From positions 1 to 46,660 of the IMG/VR virus record IMGVR_UViG_3300030102_005041: a stretch of 46,660 nucleotides of DNA; one strand, given 5' to 3'. The notes below the pieces were generated by a model. That model did not search any database and had not been told where the DNA came from. It saw only the letters and a program-made list of their open reading frames with translations. Within the stretch, counting starts at the first letter, position 1, and each line of letters begins with the position of its first letter. Origin of the DNA: a virus. Below are positions 26,807 to 34,797 of this stretch, piece by piece. The translations under genes and the position numbers were made by a program.

Positions 26807-27030
26807 GGCTCAAATTGCTCTAAGCCAAATCCACCTAACGTGTCCATACCAGCAGACTCAAAATTTTTAGGTGGTGAATTTGTTTTTCTTTGATTTATAA
26901 GCTCACTTTGTTGTGTAGCTTGTATTTTAGTTCTTTTGTCTTTACGATCTTCTTTGAACTTATCTTTTTCTTTAGCAATAGCTACTTGACCTTGTTGTAA
27001 TTGTCTGTTTATTTCAAACTCATATTGCAT
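26800..27030 (-). CDS. Small polar protein between portal and scaffold genes
   Basis: The 76-residue protein has a long charged helix (EINRQLQQGQVAIAKEKDKF, and Lys/Gln-rich to about residue 45) and a flexible Gly/Pro C-terminus. It starts with TAATG on the portal stop codon, so its translation is coupled to portal. No membrane span, export signal or family is recognised. A minor head or assembly role is plausible only from location. Confidence 0.65.
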   Translation of the reverse strand: MQYEFEINRQLQQGQVAIAKEKDKFKEDRKDKRTKIQATQQSELINQRKTNSPPKNFESAGMDTLGGFGLEQFEPR

Positions 27031-29201
27031 TAACTTTCCATTTTAGCTATTTCAAGTTGAGACTTCATTTGCTCTAATTGCATTTTAGACTCTACAAGAG
27101 CTTGTTCTTTTTGCATTTCTGCAGCTTGAGCAGCTTGAGCAGCTTGAGCGTTTGCTTGACTTTGAGCTTGTATATTTTGTTGAGCTTGCTGCTGATCAAT
27201 ATCCTGTTTTTTCTTACGTCTTATTTTAAGAAGTTGATTAGCTAATTTTAAGTTTCTAACTTCTCTTATATCAATAGCATCTTCTAAATATATTTGTCCA
27301 GACTGCAAAGCTACTTGTATGTTATTTTCAAGCATAGCTTTTTCTTCTTCGTCTGGAGCTAATTCTAAAAATATTCCAAAATCATGTAAATACAAGTTAG
27401 ACATTTCTTCTAAAGTAGATACATTAAATTTACCTAGTGTTTTTATAAAAGACTCTTTAGTAGGTGAATATTCTATAACATCAGAAACACGCATTGCAAT
27501 ACACTCTGCCATTGATAGGGTTATATACAAGCTTGACTGCAATAAGTGTCTAGTTGCTGTGTTAGAATTAGCAGCAGCTAATTTTTGTAAACCTACTAAC
27601 GCGTTTGCATCTGGCATACTTCCGTCTCTAGCTTCGTTTAAACCAGTTACATCTCGCATCATTTGTAAGTAATAATTGTATGTGCTAATAAGAGAAGATA
27701 TTTTATTATTACCTCCACTTGTGTTTATTTCTCTAATAGGCAATCCACCTCGATTCATGTCACCATCTTGTGTCATTGATCTACCGATAACAGAACCTGT
27801 TTGAAAATACATGTTTAATGCTTCAGCAGGATTGTAATTAGTACCATTACCTAAATCAACTTCAGCTAATCCATCAGCATCAAGATAAACACCATCTGGA
27901 ACCATTTTAGATAATACTTGCTGTAGTTTTAAGTGAGTTATTTGTATCATATCTGCAAAGTTAGTCATACGACTTACTAAGCTTTCTATACGACCTTCAT
28001 ACATACGCGGTGCACACACAGCATAACTCATTTGAGCTTTTGTTGTGTCTGCTTTTGGTCGCATCATATTTCTTTTTAGCTCCCACTTTAAAATATCTTT
28101 AGAGCCTACAACTTTAACACCTTCGTATATAACTTCAATAGCTCTATCAACTTTTTCAAAATCTTCTGAAGCAGGTGGATTAAATGTGTCGTTTTTTTCT
28201 ATAGCCTTTTTACCACCTGTGGCTGTAGTTTTTATTTTGTGAACTTGATTAGCATATGTTTTATATTCAAAATATAATACAGTTACACTATTTTCTTCAT
28301 CTCTTTTAGTGTTGTATCTACCGCTATTGCTATAATAACCGTTATAACCTTTATACTCTTCTAGCTGTGAGTCTGTAAGCTCAGGAAACTCTTTTTTAAG
28401 TTCGTTTAAATAAATTTCTTTTACTTCACCTATGTAATATATATCGTCAAAATAAGGTGAATTAGTATTAGAATAAACTAAATCAGCAGGATCTACATAT
28501 TCTACTTTAATACCTTCTGCTTTATTAAAAGAACTTTTAGCAGCACCTATACCAATAACTGTTAAATCATTATTTATTCTTCTAGATATTTGTTCGTATT
28601 TATTTTTATCAAAAATACTATTTATAGCTTCTTCTTCTGCTATTTCTACAGCTTGCTTATAATCTAGCTGCATGTGTAATTCTAATTCTTCTGTTGTTTC
28701 TGGTAGATTAGCTTGATCTGTTTGATATATATCTAAACCCATTTGAGCAGCAACAGCGTCGTTAAATGGTTTAGCAACCATGTCTTCAGCTATTCTAGTA
28801 ACATAATCTGTTCTTTCTTTTATAGAAGCTGGATCTTGAGAATATGCTTTTATATTGTAAGCTCTATCCGCCATACCATTTACTACAATATCTACAAACT
28901 TAGGTATAATAGGTACAGGTTTCCAGTCTAAATTTAAGTAAGATAAATCACCGTTTACAGATAATTCATCTTTATATTTTCTAACAGATTGTTCTCCTCT
29001 AGCGTATAACCTTAACGAGTGAAACGATCTTCTACTAGTAGCGTATCTACCAGCACCGTTTTTATCGTTATAGCCATCTTTAGTGTTAAACCACTCTTGC
29101 TCTATAGCTTTACCAACTTTACTGCCATATTCTAGAGACATTTTCTCTAAATCACTAACAGCTTGGCTAGGGAAAGAACTTTTTATAGCTTTATTAACCA
29201 T
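27030..29201 (-). CDS. Portal protein
   Basis: The 723-residue protein is the expected size of a podovirus portal. It has the order of conserved blocks I associate with portals of crAss-like and marine phages: SLRLYARGEQSVRKY and PVPIIPKFVDIVVNGMADRA near the N-terminus, VEYVDPADLVYS in the middle, and LISTYNYYLQMMRDVTGLNE followed by the helical stem region. The C-terminus (about 645-723) is a Gln/Ala-rich barrel-like coil. Portals form the dodecameric DNA gate at one capsid vertex. The gene lies between terminase (4-base gap) and scaffold genes. Tandem repeats of GCAGCTTGA near 27120 encode the Ala/Gln stretch. Confidence 0.87.
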   Translation of the reverse strand: MVNKAIKSSFPSQAVSDLEKMSLEYGSKVGKAIEQEWFNTKDGYNDKNGAGRYATSRRSFHSLRLYARGEQSVRKYKDELSVNGDLSYLNLDWKPVPIIPKFVDIVVNGMADRAYNIKAYSQDPASIKERTDYVTRIAEDMVAKPFNDAVAAQMGLDIYQTDQANLPETTEELELHMQLDYKQAVEIAEEEAINSIFDKNKYEQISRRINNDLTVIGIGAAKSSFNKAEGIKVEYVDPADLVYSNTNSPYFDDIYYIGEVKEIYLNELKKEFPELTDSQLEEYKGYNGYYSNSGRYNTKRDEENSVTVLYFEYKTYANQVHKIKTTATGGKKAIEKNDTFNPPASEDFEKVDRAIEVIYEGVKVVGSKDILKWELKRNMMRPKADTTKAQMSYAVCAPRMYEGRIESLVSRMTNFADMIQITHLKLQQVLSKMVPDGVYLDADGLAEVDLGNGTNYNPAEALNMYFQTGSVIGRSMTQDGDMNRGGLPIREINTSGGNNKISSLISTYNYYLQMMRDVTGLNEARDGSMPDANALVGLQKLAAANSNTATRHLLQSSLYITLSMAECIAMRVSDVIEYSPTKESFIKTLGKFNVSTLEEMSNLYLHDFGIFLELAPDEEEKAMLENNIQVALQSGQIYLEDAIDIREVRNLKLANQLLKIRRKKKQDIDQQQAQQNIQAQSQANAQAAQAAQAAEMQKEQALVESKMQLEQMKSQLEIAKMES

Positions 29202-29205
29202 TTAT

Positions 29206-31416
29206 TTAAATTATTTTTGATCTAAATCCTTTATTGTCGTACCTTTTTATACCAAGGTTTATTTGTATTGTTTCTCTTTTTTGCGTTGGAGAATAAAGAT
29301 TTTTATTACACGCCATTATCGCTAATCCTGAACTAATAGAAGCATCGTATTTTGTCCTATTATTTATATCAAACTTTGCCCAGTCTTCAAGAGTTCTATT
29401 AAAATACATACTACCATAGCCTTCATCGTTTTGACCTACATATTTTTCAATATAAGATTCAATAGCAGCAGCATGTGATTGTTTCATGTCTACAGAAGAA
29501 TTTGGTATACCACCTATTTCTTTTTCTGTAACTGATAATTTATTATATACTTTATCAGGTCTGTTCATACTAAAACCTCTATAACCTCTTCTTTTAAAAT
29601 GATATAAAAGTCTAGGTTTATTATTTTCTGCTAATATAGGCATACCATAAAATACGCAAGCCATGAGTACATCTTCAAAAAATATTTCAGCGGTTTGAGG
29701 TCTCGCAACATATTCTAAAAAAAATTGATTAGAAGGCGCTTCGTCCATATTAAACTTTGTTAAACCATGTAAAGCTCCATTAGAACCTATACCGTCAACA
29801 GTACCTGATATATCGTAGCTATCACAACCAAAAGCACCAATGTGCTCATTAGCTGGATATTTAACTCCGTTTTTTAAATTAATTCTATTTTGCATTTCAA
29901 ACTTAGGTACCCAAGATATTTTAAACCTACCATTGTTGTTAGGCATAAATTCTACTGTAGAATCTTTAATACCATTTTTCCATTGAAATGAACCTTTTGT
30001 TACTAGCGTTGAATTTATTAAATCATCATTGTAATCTATCTGCTCATATATTTTAGTTAGATTAAACAAAGATTGTTTAGCTTCGTCTCTAAAAGCGTGA
30101 CTTTCAGTTCTTGGAAACTGTCTATAAAATTCATTTAAACTGTCTTGATCGTTTTTTAAACCTTCAACTTCGTTTTGCCAATAATCAATTACACCTTGCT
30201 TTATTTTATCCCCAGCCGCATCGAGTACCGTTTGGTTTGGAGTCTCGAAGACAGGTGTTCCATACATATCAATATATCCTTCGTAGTTCCATTCCATAGG
30301 TATGAACAAAGAATATAATCCTGAAGCAGTCTGTCCATTGCGGTTTCTTTTTGTAACGTCTGAGTCATAATAAAGTTTTTTAAAGTTATCACCGCCTTTG
30401 TCTAATGAGTTACTAGTAGAACCCATCATACATTTACCTATTATCTTACTACCTAATCTTAACGTCGTTTTCGTGACACGCCAGTTGTTGAGGATGTTGT
30501 TCGGCTTTTCCCACTTGCCGCTCTCATCATGGACGAGGAGTTTAAGTTTCTCACCGTCATACGAGTTGTCGCCTGTGTTTTTCCAATCGATCGTTGTGTC
30601 AAGCCCGTCGAGTTCTTGTAACTTCTCGTTTGTCTCAAGTTTTTTACGGGTAAACTTTGAGGCTGGTACCCTGTACGCCAGCTCTGTCTTTGGACGGTCC
30701 ATTCCGTCCTGAATTGGTTTGAAAAAGAAGGGGTAATTAACCGATATCGGTACCACCTTGTCTGTAAACATCTTCTTTGCGTCAGGACCAGACTTTGATA
30801 ATATCCCAAATCTAGAGTCGCTTGATATGGTTGCCATATTAACACATTCTCCCGAGGCCATAAATGAAAACCCAGAACGCCTGTTCTTAAGGTAGCACAT
30901 ACCATAGGATCTGTAATCGGCCTTACAAGCCTCCCAGAATATGTAAAATAATCTGTTTGATTCACGGAAGTCTGGTGCTCCCACGTCGATTTTACTCCAC
31001 TGCAAGTACATGTAATGAGTACCAGTAATGTAAGTAGGAATATCTTTGTTATAAAACCAAAAACCTTCCTCTCTATAGGTAAACTCATTATCGATGTAAT
31101 CATACCATTTTTCTTTAAATTCATTTGGGTATTGTTCCCAGTCAAAAACAGATTTTATTCTACTTAATACTTTTGGATATTCAGTGTATTCCCAAGTATT
31201 TGTTTTAAACTTTTTAACATTAACAGGTTTTGGTAAAGCTATTTTAAGATTTTGTATTTCAATTACTTCACTTATTTCACCTGTTTTAGATATAACAACC
31301 ATATCATAGTCTTCGTTATATCCATAATCCCATTTTTTATACCTATTGTTTTTGTTTAATGTTTTAGGTTTTATGTGATCATTTAATGTTTTTACAAGAG
31401 TTTGCTCGTAACTCAT
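29206..31416 (-). CDS. terL: Terminase large subunit, ATPase and nuclease
   Basis: The 736-residue packaging motor has a divergent Walker A region (LKNRRSGFSF, residues 176-185) and a Walker B at LKLLVHDES (D297-E298). The RNase H-like nuclease part begins at IGAFGCDSYDISGTVDG, with acidic residues D532, D535 and D541. The gene overlaps the putative small terminase by an ATGA junction and precedes portal. About 30440-31010, which encodes the ATPase core, is much richer in G+C than the rest: 30481-30720 has 115 G+C of 240, against 15 of 60 at 30001-30060. The reading frame stays open through this island. This suggests recombination with a foreign terminase, or an assembly chimera. Confidence 0.9.
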   Translation of the reverse strand: MSYEQTLVKTLNDHIKPKTLNKNNRYKKWDYGYNEDYDMVVISKTGEISEVIEIQNLKIALPKPVNVKKFKTNTWEYTEYPKVLSRIKSVFDWEQYPNEFKEKWYDYIDNEFTYREEGFWFYNKDIPTYITGTHYMYLQWSKIDVGAPDFRESNRLFYIFWEACKADYRSYGMCYLKNRRSGFSFMASGECVNMATISSDSRFGILSKSGPDAKKMFTDKVVPISVNYPFFFKPIQDGMDRPKTELAYRVPASKFTRKKLETNEKLQELDGLDTTIDWKNTGDNSYDGEKLKLLVHDESGKWEKPNNILNNWRVTKTTLRLGSKIIGKCMMGSTSNSLDKGGDNFKKLYYDSDVTKRNRNGQTASGLYSLFIPMEWNYEGYIDMYGTPVFETPNQTVLDAAGDKIKQGVIDYWQNEVEGLKNDQDSLNEFYRQFPRTESHAFRDEAKQSLFNLTKIYEQIDYNDDLINSTLVTKGSFQWKNGIKDSTVEFMPNNNGRFKISWVPKFEMQNRINLKNGVKYPANEHIGAFGCDSYDISGTVDGIGSNGALHGLTKFNMDEAPSNQFFLEYVARPQTAEIFFEDVLMACVFYGMPILAENNKPRLLYHFKRRGYRGFSMNRPDKVYNKLSVTEKEIGGIPNSSVDMKQSHAAAIESYIEKYVGQNDEGYGSMYFNRTLEDWAKFDINNRTKYDASISSGLAIMACNKNLYSPTQKRETIQINLGIKRYDNKGFRSKII

Positions 31417-31688
31417 TTTGATCTACCTTCAGCAAAACCTTTAAAAGTTCTTTCTTGTTTAACTTCTTTTGGTTTTTCATTTAACATCTCTTCTTCTTGC
31501 TGTATTCTAGTAAGTATTTCAAACGCATCAAATATAGCTAGTTTTTTTGTAGCAGCAGCGTTTTTTAATCGATCAGCAGATATATCGTCATCTGAATCAA
31601 CTATAGGTTCTTTAGCAACCTTAATAAGTTCTTCCACAGCCTTTTGTCCAGCTTGGATTATATTCAACTTCGTCTCCTTTGTATTCAT
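31413..31688 (-). CDS. Putative terminase small subunit
   Basis: The 91-residue helical protein (about residues 5-70, with an acidic turn DSDDDIS) has a basic, flexible C-terminus ending GFAEGRSK. It overlaps the large terminase start by 4 bases, the usual place of the small subunit, which recognises DNA and regulates packaging. No helix-turn-helix is obvious. It also begins 68 bases inside the end of the 207-residue gene upstream. The assignment is positional, supported by size and helical content. Confidence 0.55.
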   Translation of the reverse strand: MNTKETKLNIIQAGQKAVEELIKVAKEPIVDSDDDISADRLKNAAATKKLAIFDAFEILTRIQQEEEMLNEKPKEVKQERTFKGFAEGRSK

Positions 31689-32244
31689 ATTTAATTGTAA
31701 TGTCTTTTGTTTTCATACGATATAATCTGCACTCATCAATAACAAACTCGTATTCACTATCAGGACTAAACCCAACTATATCACCTTCGTTTATTTTAAA
31801 AGCTTCTAACGAACTATTACCGTATTTTAATATACCAACGCGAGTTTTTTCTTTTAATCCACTAGAAAAAGCTTTTTGAGTTTCAGCTATTGGTTGTATA
31901 AAACAATAATCCATAGGTGATTTCCAGCAGTTTTTTCTTTTATATAAAAACACTTGATCGTGATAACAAAAATAAAGATCTTCTTTAAAATATGAGCTAC
32001 TGTTTTTTTCAATACCTCTTACGTTGTAAAATCTTCTAAACACATTATGATGAACTATAACTTCATCTCCAACTTTAATGTCAGTTTTTCCAACTAAAGG
32101 TATAGATTTTACTACACCTACACGATTAACAAATTTATGATCGTCCATAGTAGTATTAACTATAAGCTCTTTACCACTGACGTTTACTTTATTTACATAC
32201 CTACCGTTTTTAGGCTGTATAATAAAGTTATATAAACTTTGCAT
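31621..32244 (-). CDS. Tandem GroES-fold-like protein
   Basis: This 207-residue protein appears to have two GroES-like halves. Half 1 (about 25-105) has RVGVVKSIPLVG then DIKVGDEVIVHH and then DLYFCYHDQVFLYK. Half 2 (about 115-190) has TRVGILKYGN, FKINEGDIVGFSP and then CRLYRMKTKDITIKYE. Each recalls the GroES order: a G-x-V strand, a VKVGD-I-V-F strand, and an i-d-n-e-e-y/L-i-m-x-x-x-D-I strand. The phage also carries separate GroEL and GroES genes 2-4 kb upstream. It overlaps the following small gene by 68 bases and starts on a TAATG with the 75-residue gene. A co-chaperonin-like role is an inference; another beta-barrel adaptor is possible. Confidence 0.6.
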   Translation of the reverse strand: MQSLYNFIIQPKNGRYVNKVNVSGKELIVNTTMDDHKFVNRVGVVKSIPLVGKTDIKVGDEVIVHHNVFRRFYNVRGIEKNSSSYFKEDLYFCYHDQVFLYKRKNCWKSPMDYCFIQPIAETQKAFSSGLKEKTRVGILKYGNSSLEAFKINEGDIVGFSPDSEYEFVIDECRLYRMKTKDITIKYEYKGDEVEYNPSWTKGCGRTY

Positions 32245-32471
32245 TAATACTCTAAATTATATTCTATTGATATAGCCATGTTGGAGTTAAACTTTTTCCA
32301 AGGTATGACTTCGTTATTTTTTTTTATATATATGTTGTACGATCCATCTTTTTGATCGTGAAGTATATCAGATATGCAATGACCTCCGTAGACTTGTTGG
32401 CCTACGGAATAATGCATTGCTTCATTTTTATAATCTGTACCTATACTTATTTTTCTAATTAGCTTCGCCAT
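32244..32471 (-). CDS. Small conserved phage protein of unknown function
   Basis: The 75-residue protein begins AKLIRKISIGTDYKNEAMHY, followed by GQQVYGGHCISDILHD, a strand NIYIKKNNEVIPWKKFN and an end SNMAISIEYNLEY. I remember this pattern from small proteins near terminase genes of marine phages, but no function. It is mostly beta and has no membrane segment. It overlaps the coiled-coil gene upstream by 17 bases and ends with a TAATG into the tandem GroES-like gene. Confidence 0.7.
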   Translation of the reverse strand: MAKLIRKISIGTDYKNEAMHYSVGQQVYGGHCISDILHDQKDGSYNIYIKKNNEVIPWKKFNSNMAISIEYNLEY

Positions 32472-32700
32472 CTTCTTCAGCTATTTCGTAAGATCCGTCT
32501 TCTAGGCTAACATTTATCTTACCGTATTTTTCTTCTAACTCTGTAGCAAACTTTCTTGAATCAGATGCTATTTGTGCGAAGGCATGAAGCAGTTCATGTT
32601 TTTGTGCTTCAGCAAAACCAATTTGATTTAACAACTTTGCTTTTTCAGTTTCTTGCGATTTTAACTGATCAAGCTCTTTTTTTTCAATTTTTTTACTCAT
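32455..32700 (-). CDS. Small coiled-coil protein
   Basis: The 81-residue protein is an almost unbroken charged helix to about residue 60 (KKELDQLKSQETEKAKLLNQ, EAQKHELLHAFAQI), followed by EEKYGKINVSLEDGSYEI. I have seen the helix plus YGKxxxxxxDGxY tail in other phage proteins without a function. It is the first gene after a 57-base A/T-rich gap that separates it from the holin-like gene. It overlaps the next gene by 17 bases. A dimerising assembly or regulatory protein is possible. Confidence 0.7.
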   Translation of the reverse strand: MSKKIEKKELDQLKSQETEKAKLLNQIGFAEAQKHELLHAFAQIASDSRKFATELEEKYGKINVSLEDGSYEIAEEDGEAN

Positions 32701-32757
32701 TTTAATTTGATTTAATTATTATTTAATTTACTATATACTAATTACTTATAATACAAT

Positions 32758-33228
32758 TTATTTACTTTTAAACATACTTGTAGCTTTTTCTGTCGTTCGT
32801 CCTCCAAAATAAGCTAAAACTACCGCCATCATAACTTTTTCAAAAGTATCGTTCCATGTAACACCTATATTAAAAGGTATTGACTCAACACTGTCTAATA
32901 TGCCAGCAAGTGAAAAAATAGTTATACACCACACTAGAACCAATGGTCGTACATTTTTACTAAGCCAAGAGTCAGATGTGGCGTCTGCTTGCCAACGATT
33001 TGTTATAGCTTCTATTTCTTTATTTTGTTGATCGTATATTAGTTGTTGTAGTTTTATTTTATCTTCATTAGAAACATCTGCTTTAGTTATTTCAGCTATA
33101 GCTTCTTTAGGACTTACAACACCTTGTAAAACTTGACCAAGTGCTGGGTTTATTACACCTGCAGCACCTAACAATAATTTACCTACTGTCGTGTCTTTAA
33201 ATTTTTTCTTTTTATCACTCATTACCAT
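32758..33228 (-). CDS. Holin-like membrane protein (GTA three-TM holin family)
   Basis: The 156-residue protein matches the layout of the gene-transfer-agent-type holin family. An N-terminal glycine-rich amphipathic segment (about 14-38) is followed by a charged helix ending ITNRWQADATSDSWLSKN. Two strong membrane spans follow, at about 93-111 (VRPLVLVWCITIFSLAGIL) and 131-143 (VMMAVVLAYFGG), and then a short RTTEKATSMFKSK tail. Holins permeabilise the inner membrane so that endolysin reaches peptidoglycan. The endolysin is over 32 kb away at the left end, so lysis genes are dispersed. An alternative start at the third codon (Met3) is possible. Confidence 0.8.
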   Translation of the reverse strand: MVMSDKKKKFKDTTVGKLLLGAAGVINPALGQVLQGVVSPKEAIAEITKADVSNEDKIKLQQLIYDQQNKEIEAITNRWQADATSDSWLSKNVRPLVLVWCITIFSLAGILDSVESIPFNIGVTWNDTFEKVMMAVVLAYFGGRTTEKATSMFKSK

Positions 33229-33494
33229 TTAACTTTATTAGCCCAATAAGCTGCGCTCATTTTACCTTTAGCTATATTTTTTCTATGTCTAGCTTTAAAG
33301 CTTTTACGTCTTGCTTTTTGTTTAGCTGATTCACCTTTTTTAGGTTTACCTGCTGTTGTTACGCCTTGCTGACCAAATCTTATAATTTTTTCTACACCTC
33401 CAGAGCAAGCTTTAACAACATGAGATTTTGTCCTATGCTTTGGTGTTCTTCTAGGCTTATTACAAGCCATTTTACTTTTTATTAGCTTACCCAT
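33222..33494 (-). CDS. Small basic protein of a common phage family
   Basis: This 90-residue lysine/arginine-rich protein contains ACNKPRRTPKHRTKSHVVKA, CSGGVEKIIRFGQQG, and a C-terminal block SFKARHRKNIAKGKMSAAYW. I recall nearly the same pattern from proteins of many tailed phages, with no known function. Two cysteines and strong positive charge would suit nucleic-acid binding. It overlaps the holin-like gene start by 7 bases. It belongs to the group of tiny basic proteins in this phage. Confidence 0.78.
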   Translation of the reverse strand: MGKLIKSKMACNKPRRTPKHRTKSHVVKACSGGVEKIIRFGQQGVTTAGKPKKGESAKQKARRKSFKARHRKNIAKGKMSAAYWANKVKW

Positions 33495-33500
33495 AACTAT

Positions 33501-34082
33501 TTAGTATACTGCTACAATTTCATCAGCTGTAGTAGCAAAAGCAAAAACTCTGTCTACAGAAAAAGGTAAAAATGTACCAGCAGGTACGTTTTCAAACAAA
33601 GTAGCTCTATATACTTCATAGTTTTGACTAGTTCCTGAAAAAGCTGTTGAATCTGTAGAAAAGCTAGCGTTCATACACTGTATGCTTGTTGCTGCTAAAA
33701 CAGCTTTAACAAAAAATGCAGTATTTGCAGTTGTGTTTAAAACAACATCTAATTTTTGTATAAAATCAGTTCTATCGTTTTGTGTAGTAAAACTTTTAGT
33801 ATCATCTAACAACGTAGTATTTCCACTACTATTTGTGCCTGAAACTATAATATCACTTTGCTGCGAAAGCAATACACACACATTTCCAGTAGTCCCAATA
33901 TAAAGCCCAGCGTTATCGTAAGCTGTTACAGTTGTTAGTTGAGATAAGTTTTTTTCATTATCTAAATGATTAACGTGCCCGTTTTTTAGCACTGCTGCTC
34001 TAGAAACAGTTATAACGCCGTTTTTTTCTCTGTAAGTTGCGTGATGTTTATCTTGAACATCAACAATATCTCCGTATGCCAT
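33501..34082 (-). CDS. Possible virion surface/decoration protein
   Basis: The 193-residue protein is rich in Thr, Ser, Asn and Val with alternating strands and few helices, as in head decoration or fibre domains. Landmarks are MAYGDIVDVQDKHHATYREK at the start, a middle FTTQNDRTDFIQKLDVVLNT and the end PFSVDRVFAFATTADEIVAVY. It has no signal peptide and no recognised enzyme motif. It lies between a winged-helix-like gene and the small basic gene. The strongly A-rich upstream bases (AAAAAAATAAAAAATG-type) suggest good translation. The structural role is an inference from composition. Confidence 0.6.
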   Translation of the reverse strand: MAYGDIVDVQDKHHATYREKNGVITVSRAAVLKNGHVNHLDNEKNLSQLTTVTAYDNAGLYIGTTGNVCVLLSQQSDIIVSGTNSSGNTTLLDDTKSFTTQNDRTDFIQKLDVVLNTTANTAFFVKAVLAATSIQCMNASFSTDSTAFSGTSQNYEVYRATLFENVPAGTFLPFSVDRVFAFATTADEIVAVY

Positions 34083-34093
34083 TTTTTATTTTT

Positions 34094-34540
34094 TTATCTA
34101 GTTTTATCTTTATTAATTAGTTTAATAGCTTTTTTCATTACTTTATCTGTATACGTTTGACCTTTCATTATAGGATTTCTTCGTATACTTATAGGCAAGT
34201 CTTCTTCGCCTAATAATATTTTATATATTCTATTTATTAAAAGTTTACACTTAACAGATGTTTTGTATAAGCTATATTTTTGTGTTGTATTATTTTTATG
34301 TCTCCAAACAATTATCCAACCTTCTCTTACTAATCTTTGCCATCTTCTTTTATCCCAAGAATACGTATAAGTACCATTTAAAAAATCTTGACGTGTAAAT
34401 AAATCCATACAATCAAAATATATTAAAAGCTCAAGATCAGCATCGTTTAATTTATTTGTTTTACAAGCCCACTTTCTTATTATTCTATAGTGTTTAAAAA
34501 GACCTATTTCTCTTATGTCTTTAGCTTCTAATTGTCTCAT
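34094..34540 (-). CDS. Winged-helix-like DNA-binding protein
   Basis: The 148-residue basic protein has a region (about 22-90) that looks like a winged-helix fold: helices ACKTNKLNDADLELLIYFDC, FTRQDFLNG and WDKRRWQRLVREGWIIVWRH, then strands TTQKYSLYKTS. The block DLELLIYFDC followed by RxxWxRLVxxGWI is familiar from phage MarR-like regulators. It may control late transcription or bind DNA in assembly. Its start overlaps the end of groES by an ATGA junction, and its stop is 11 bases from the next start. The DNA-binding fold is probable; its target is unknown. Confidence 0.6.
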   Translation of the reverse strand: MRQLEAKDIREIGLFKHYRIIRKWACKTNKLNDADLELLIYFDCMDLFTRQDFLNGTYTYSWDKRRWQRLVREGWIIVWRHKNNTTQKYSLYKTSVKCKLLINRIYKILLGEEDLPISIRRNPIMKGQTYTDKVMKKAIKLINKDKTR

Positions 34541-34797
34541 AATACAATAACAACATCTGGTTGTCTAATAACAAGATAAAACTTGTCTTCAACTTCTACA
34601 CCAAAACCAGCATTTTTATCATAATAAACAGTATCACCGTCTTTTACACCTTCAACTAAATTTCCGGCTGACTTAATAATACCTTTACGATATCTAACAT
34701 CTTCTTTTATTTTATCTGTTAAAAGTAACCCACCTTTTGTTTTAGTAGGTTTTTCTTTTATTTCTTCTACAACTAAAAATATACCTACTGCTCTCAT
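34537..34797 (-). CDS. groES: GroES-like co-chaperonin
   Basis: The 86-residue protein fits the size of a GroES. It has a mobile-loop segment KTKGGLLLT near residues 20-28 (compare E. coli KSAGGIVLT), a strand YRKGIIKSAGN, the signature VKDGDTVYYDKNAG and a C-terminal strand DKFYLVIRQPDVVIVL. It would cap the chaperonin ring made by the adjacent GroEL. It overlaps groEL by an ATGA junction and is translated after it, the reverse of the usual groES-groEL order in bacteria. The mobile loop carries the hydrophobic LLL contact residues. The assignment is strong because of the neighbouring GroEL. Confidence 0.9.
   Translation of the reverse strand: MRAVGIFLVVEEIKEKPTKTKGGLLLTDKIKEDVRYRKGIIKSAGNLVEGVKDGDTVYYDKNAGFGVEVEDKFYLVIRQPDVVIVL

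Noticed and set aside
30459-31145. A 228-codon open frame on the minus strand within the terminase gene
   Set aside because: It is a different frame of the GC-rich terminase island, where stops are less common. The terminase frame is continuous and carries the Walker B and nuclease motifs, so this is a shadow.
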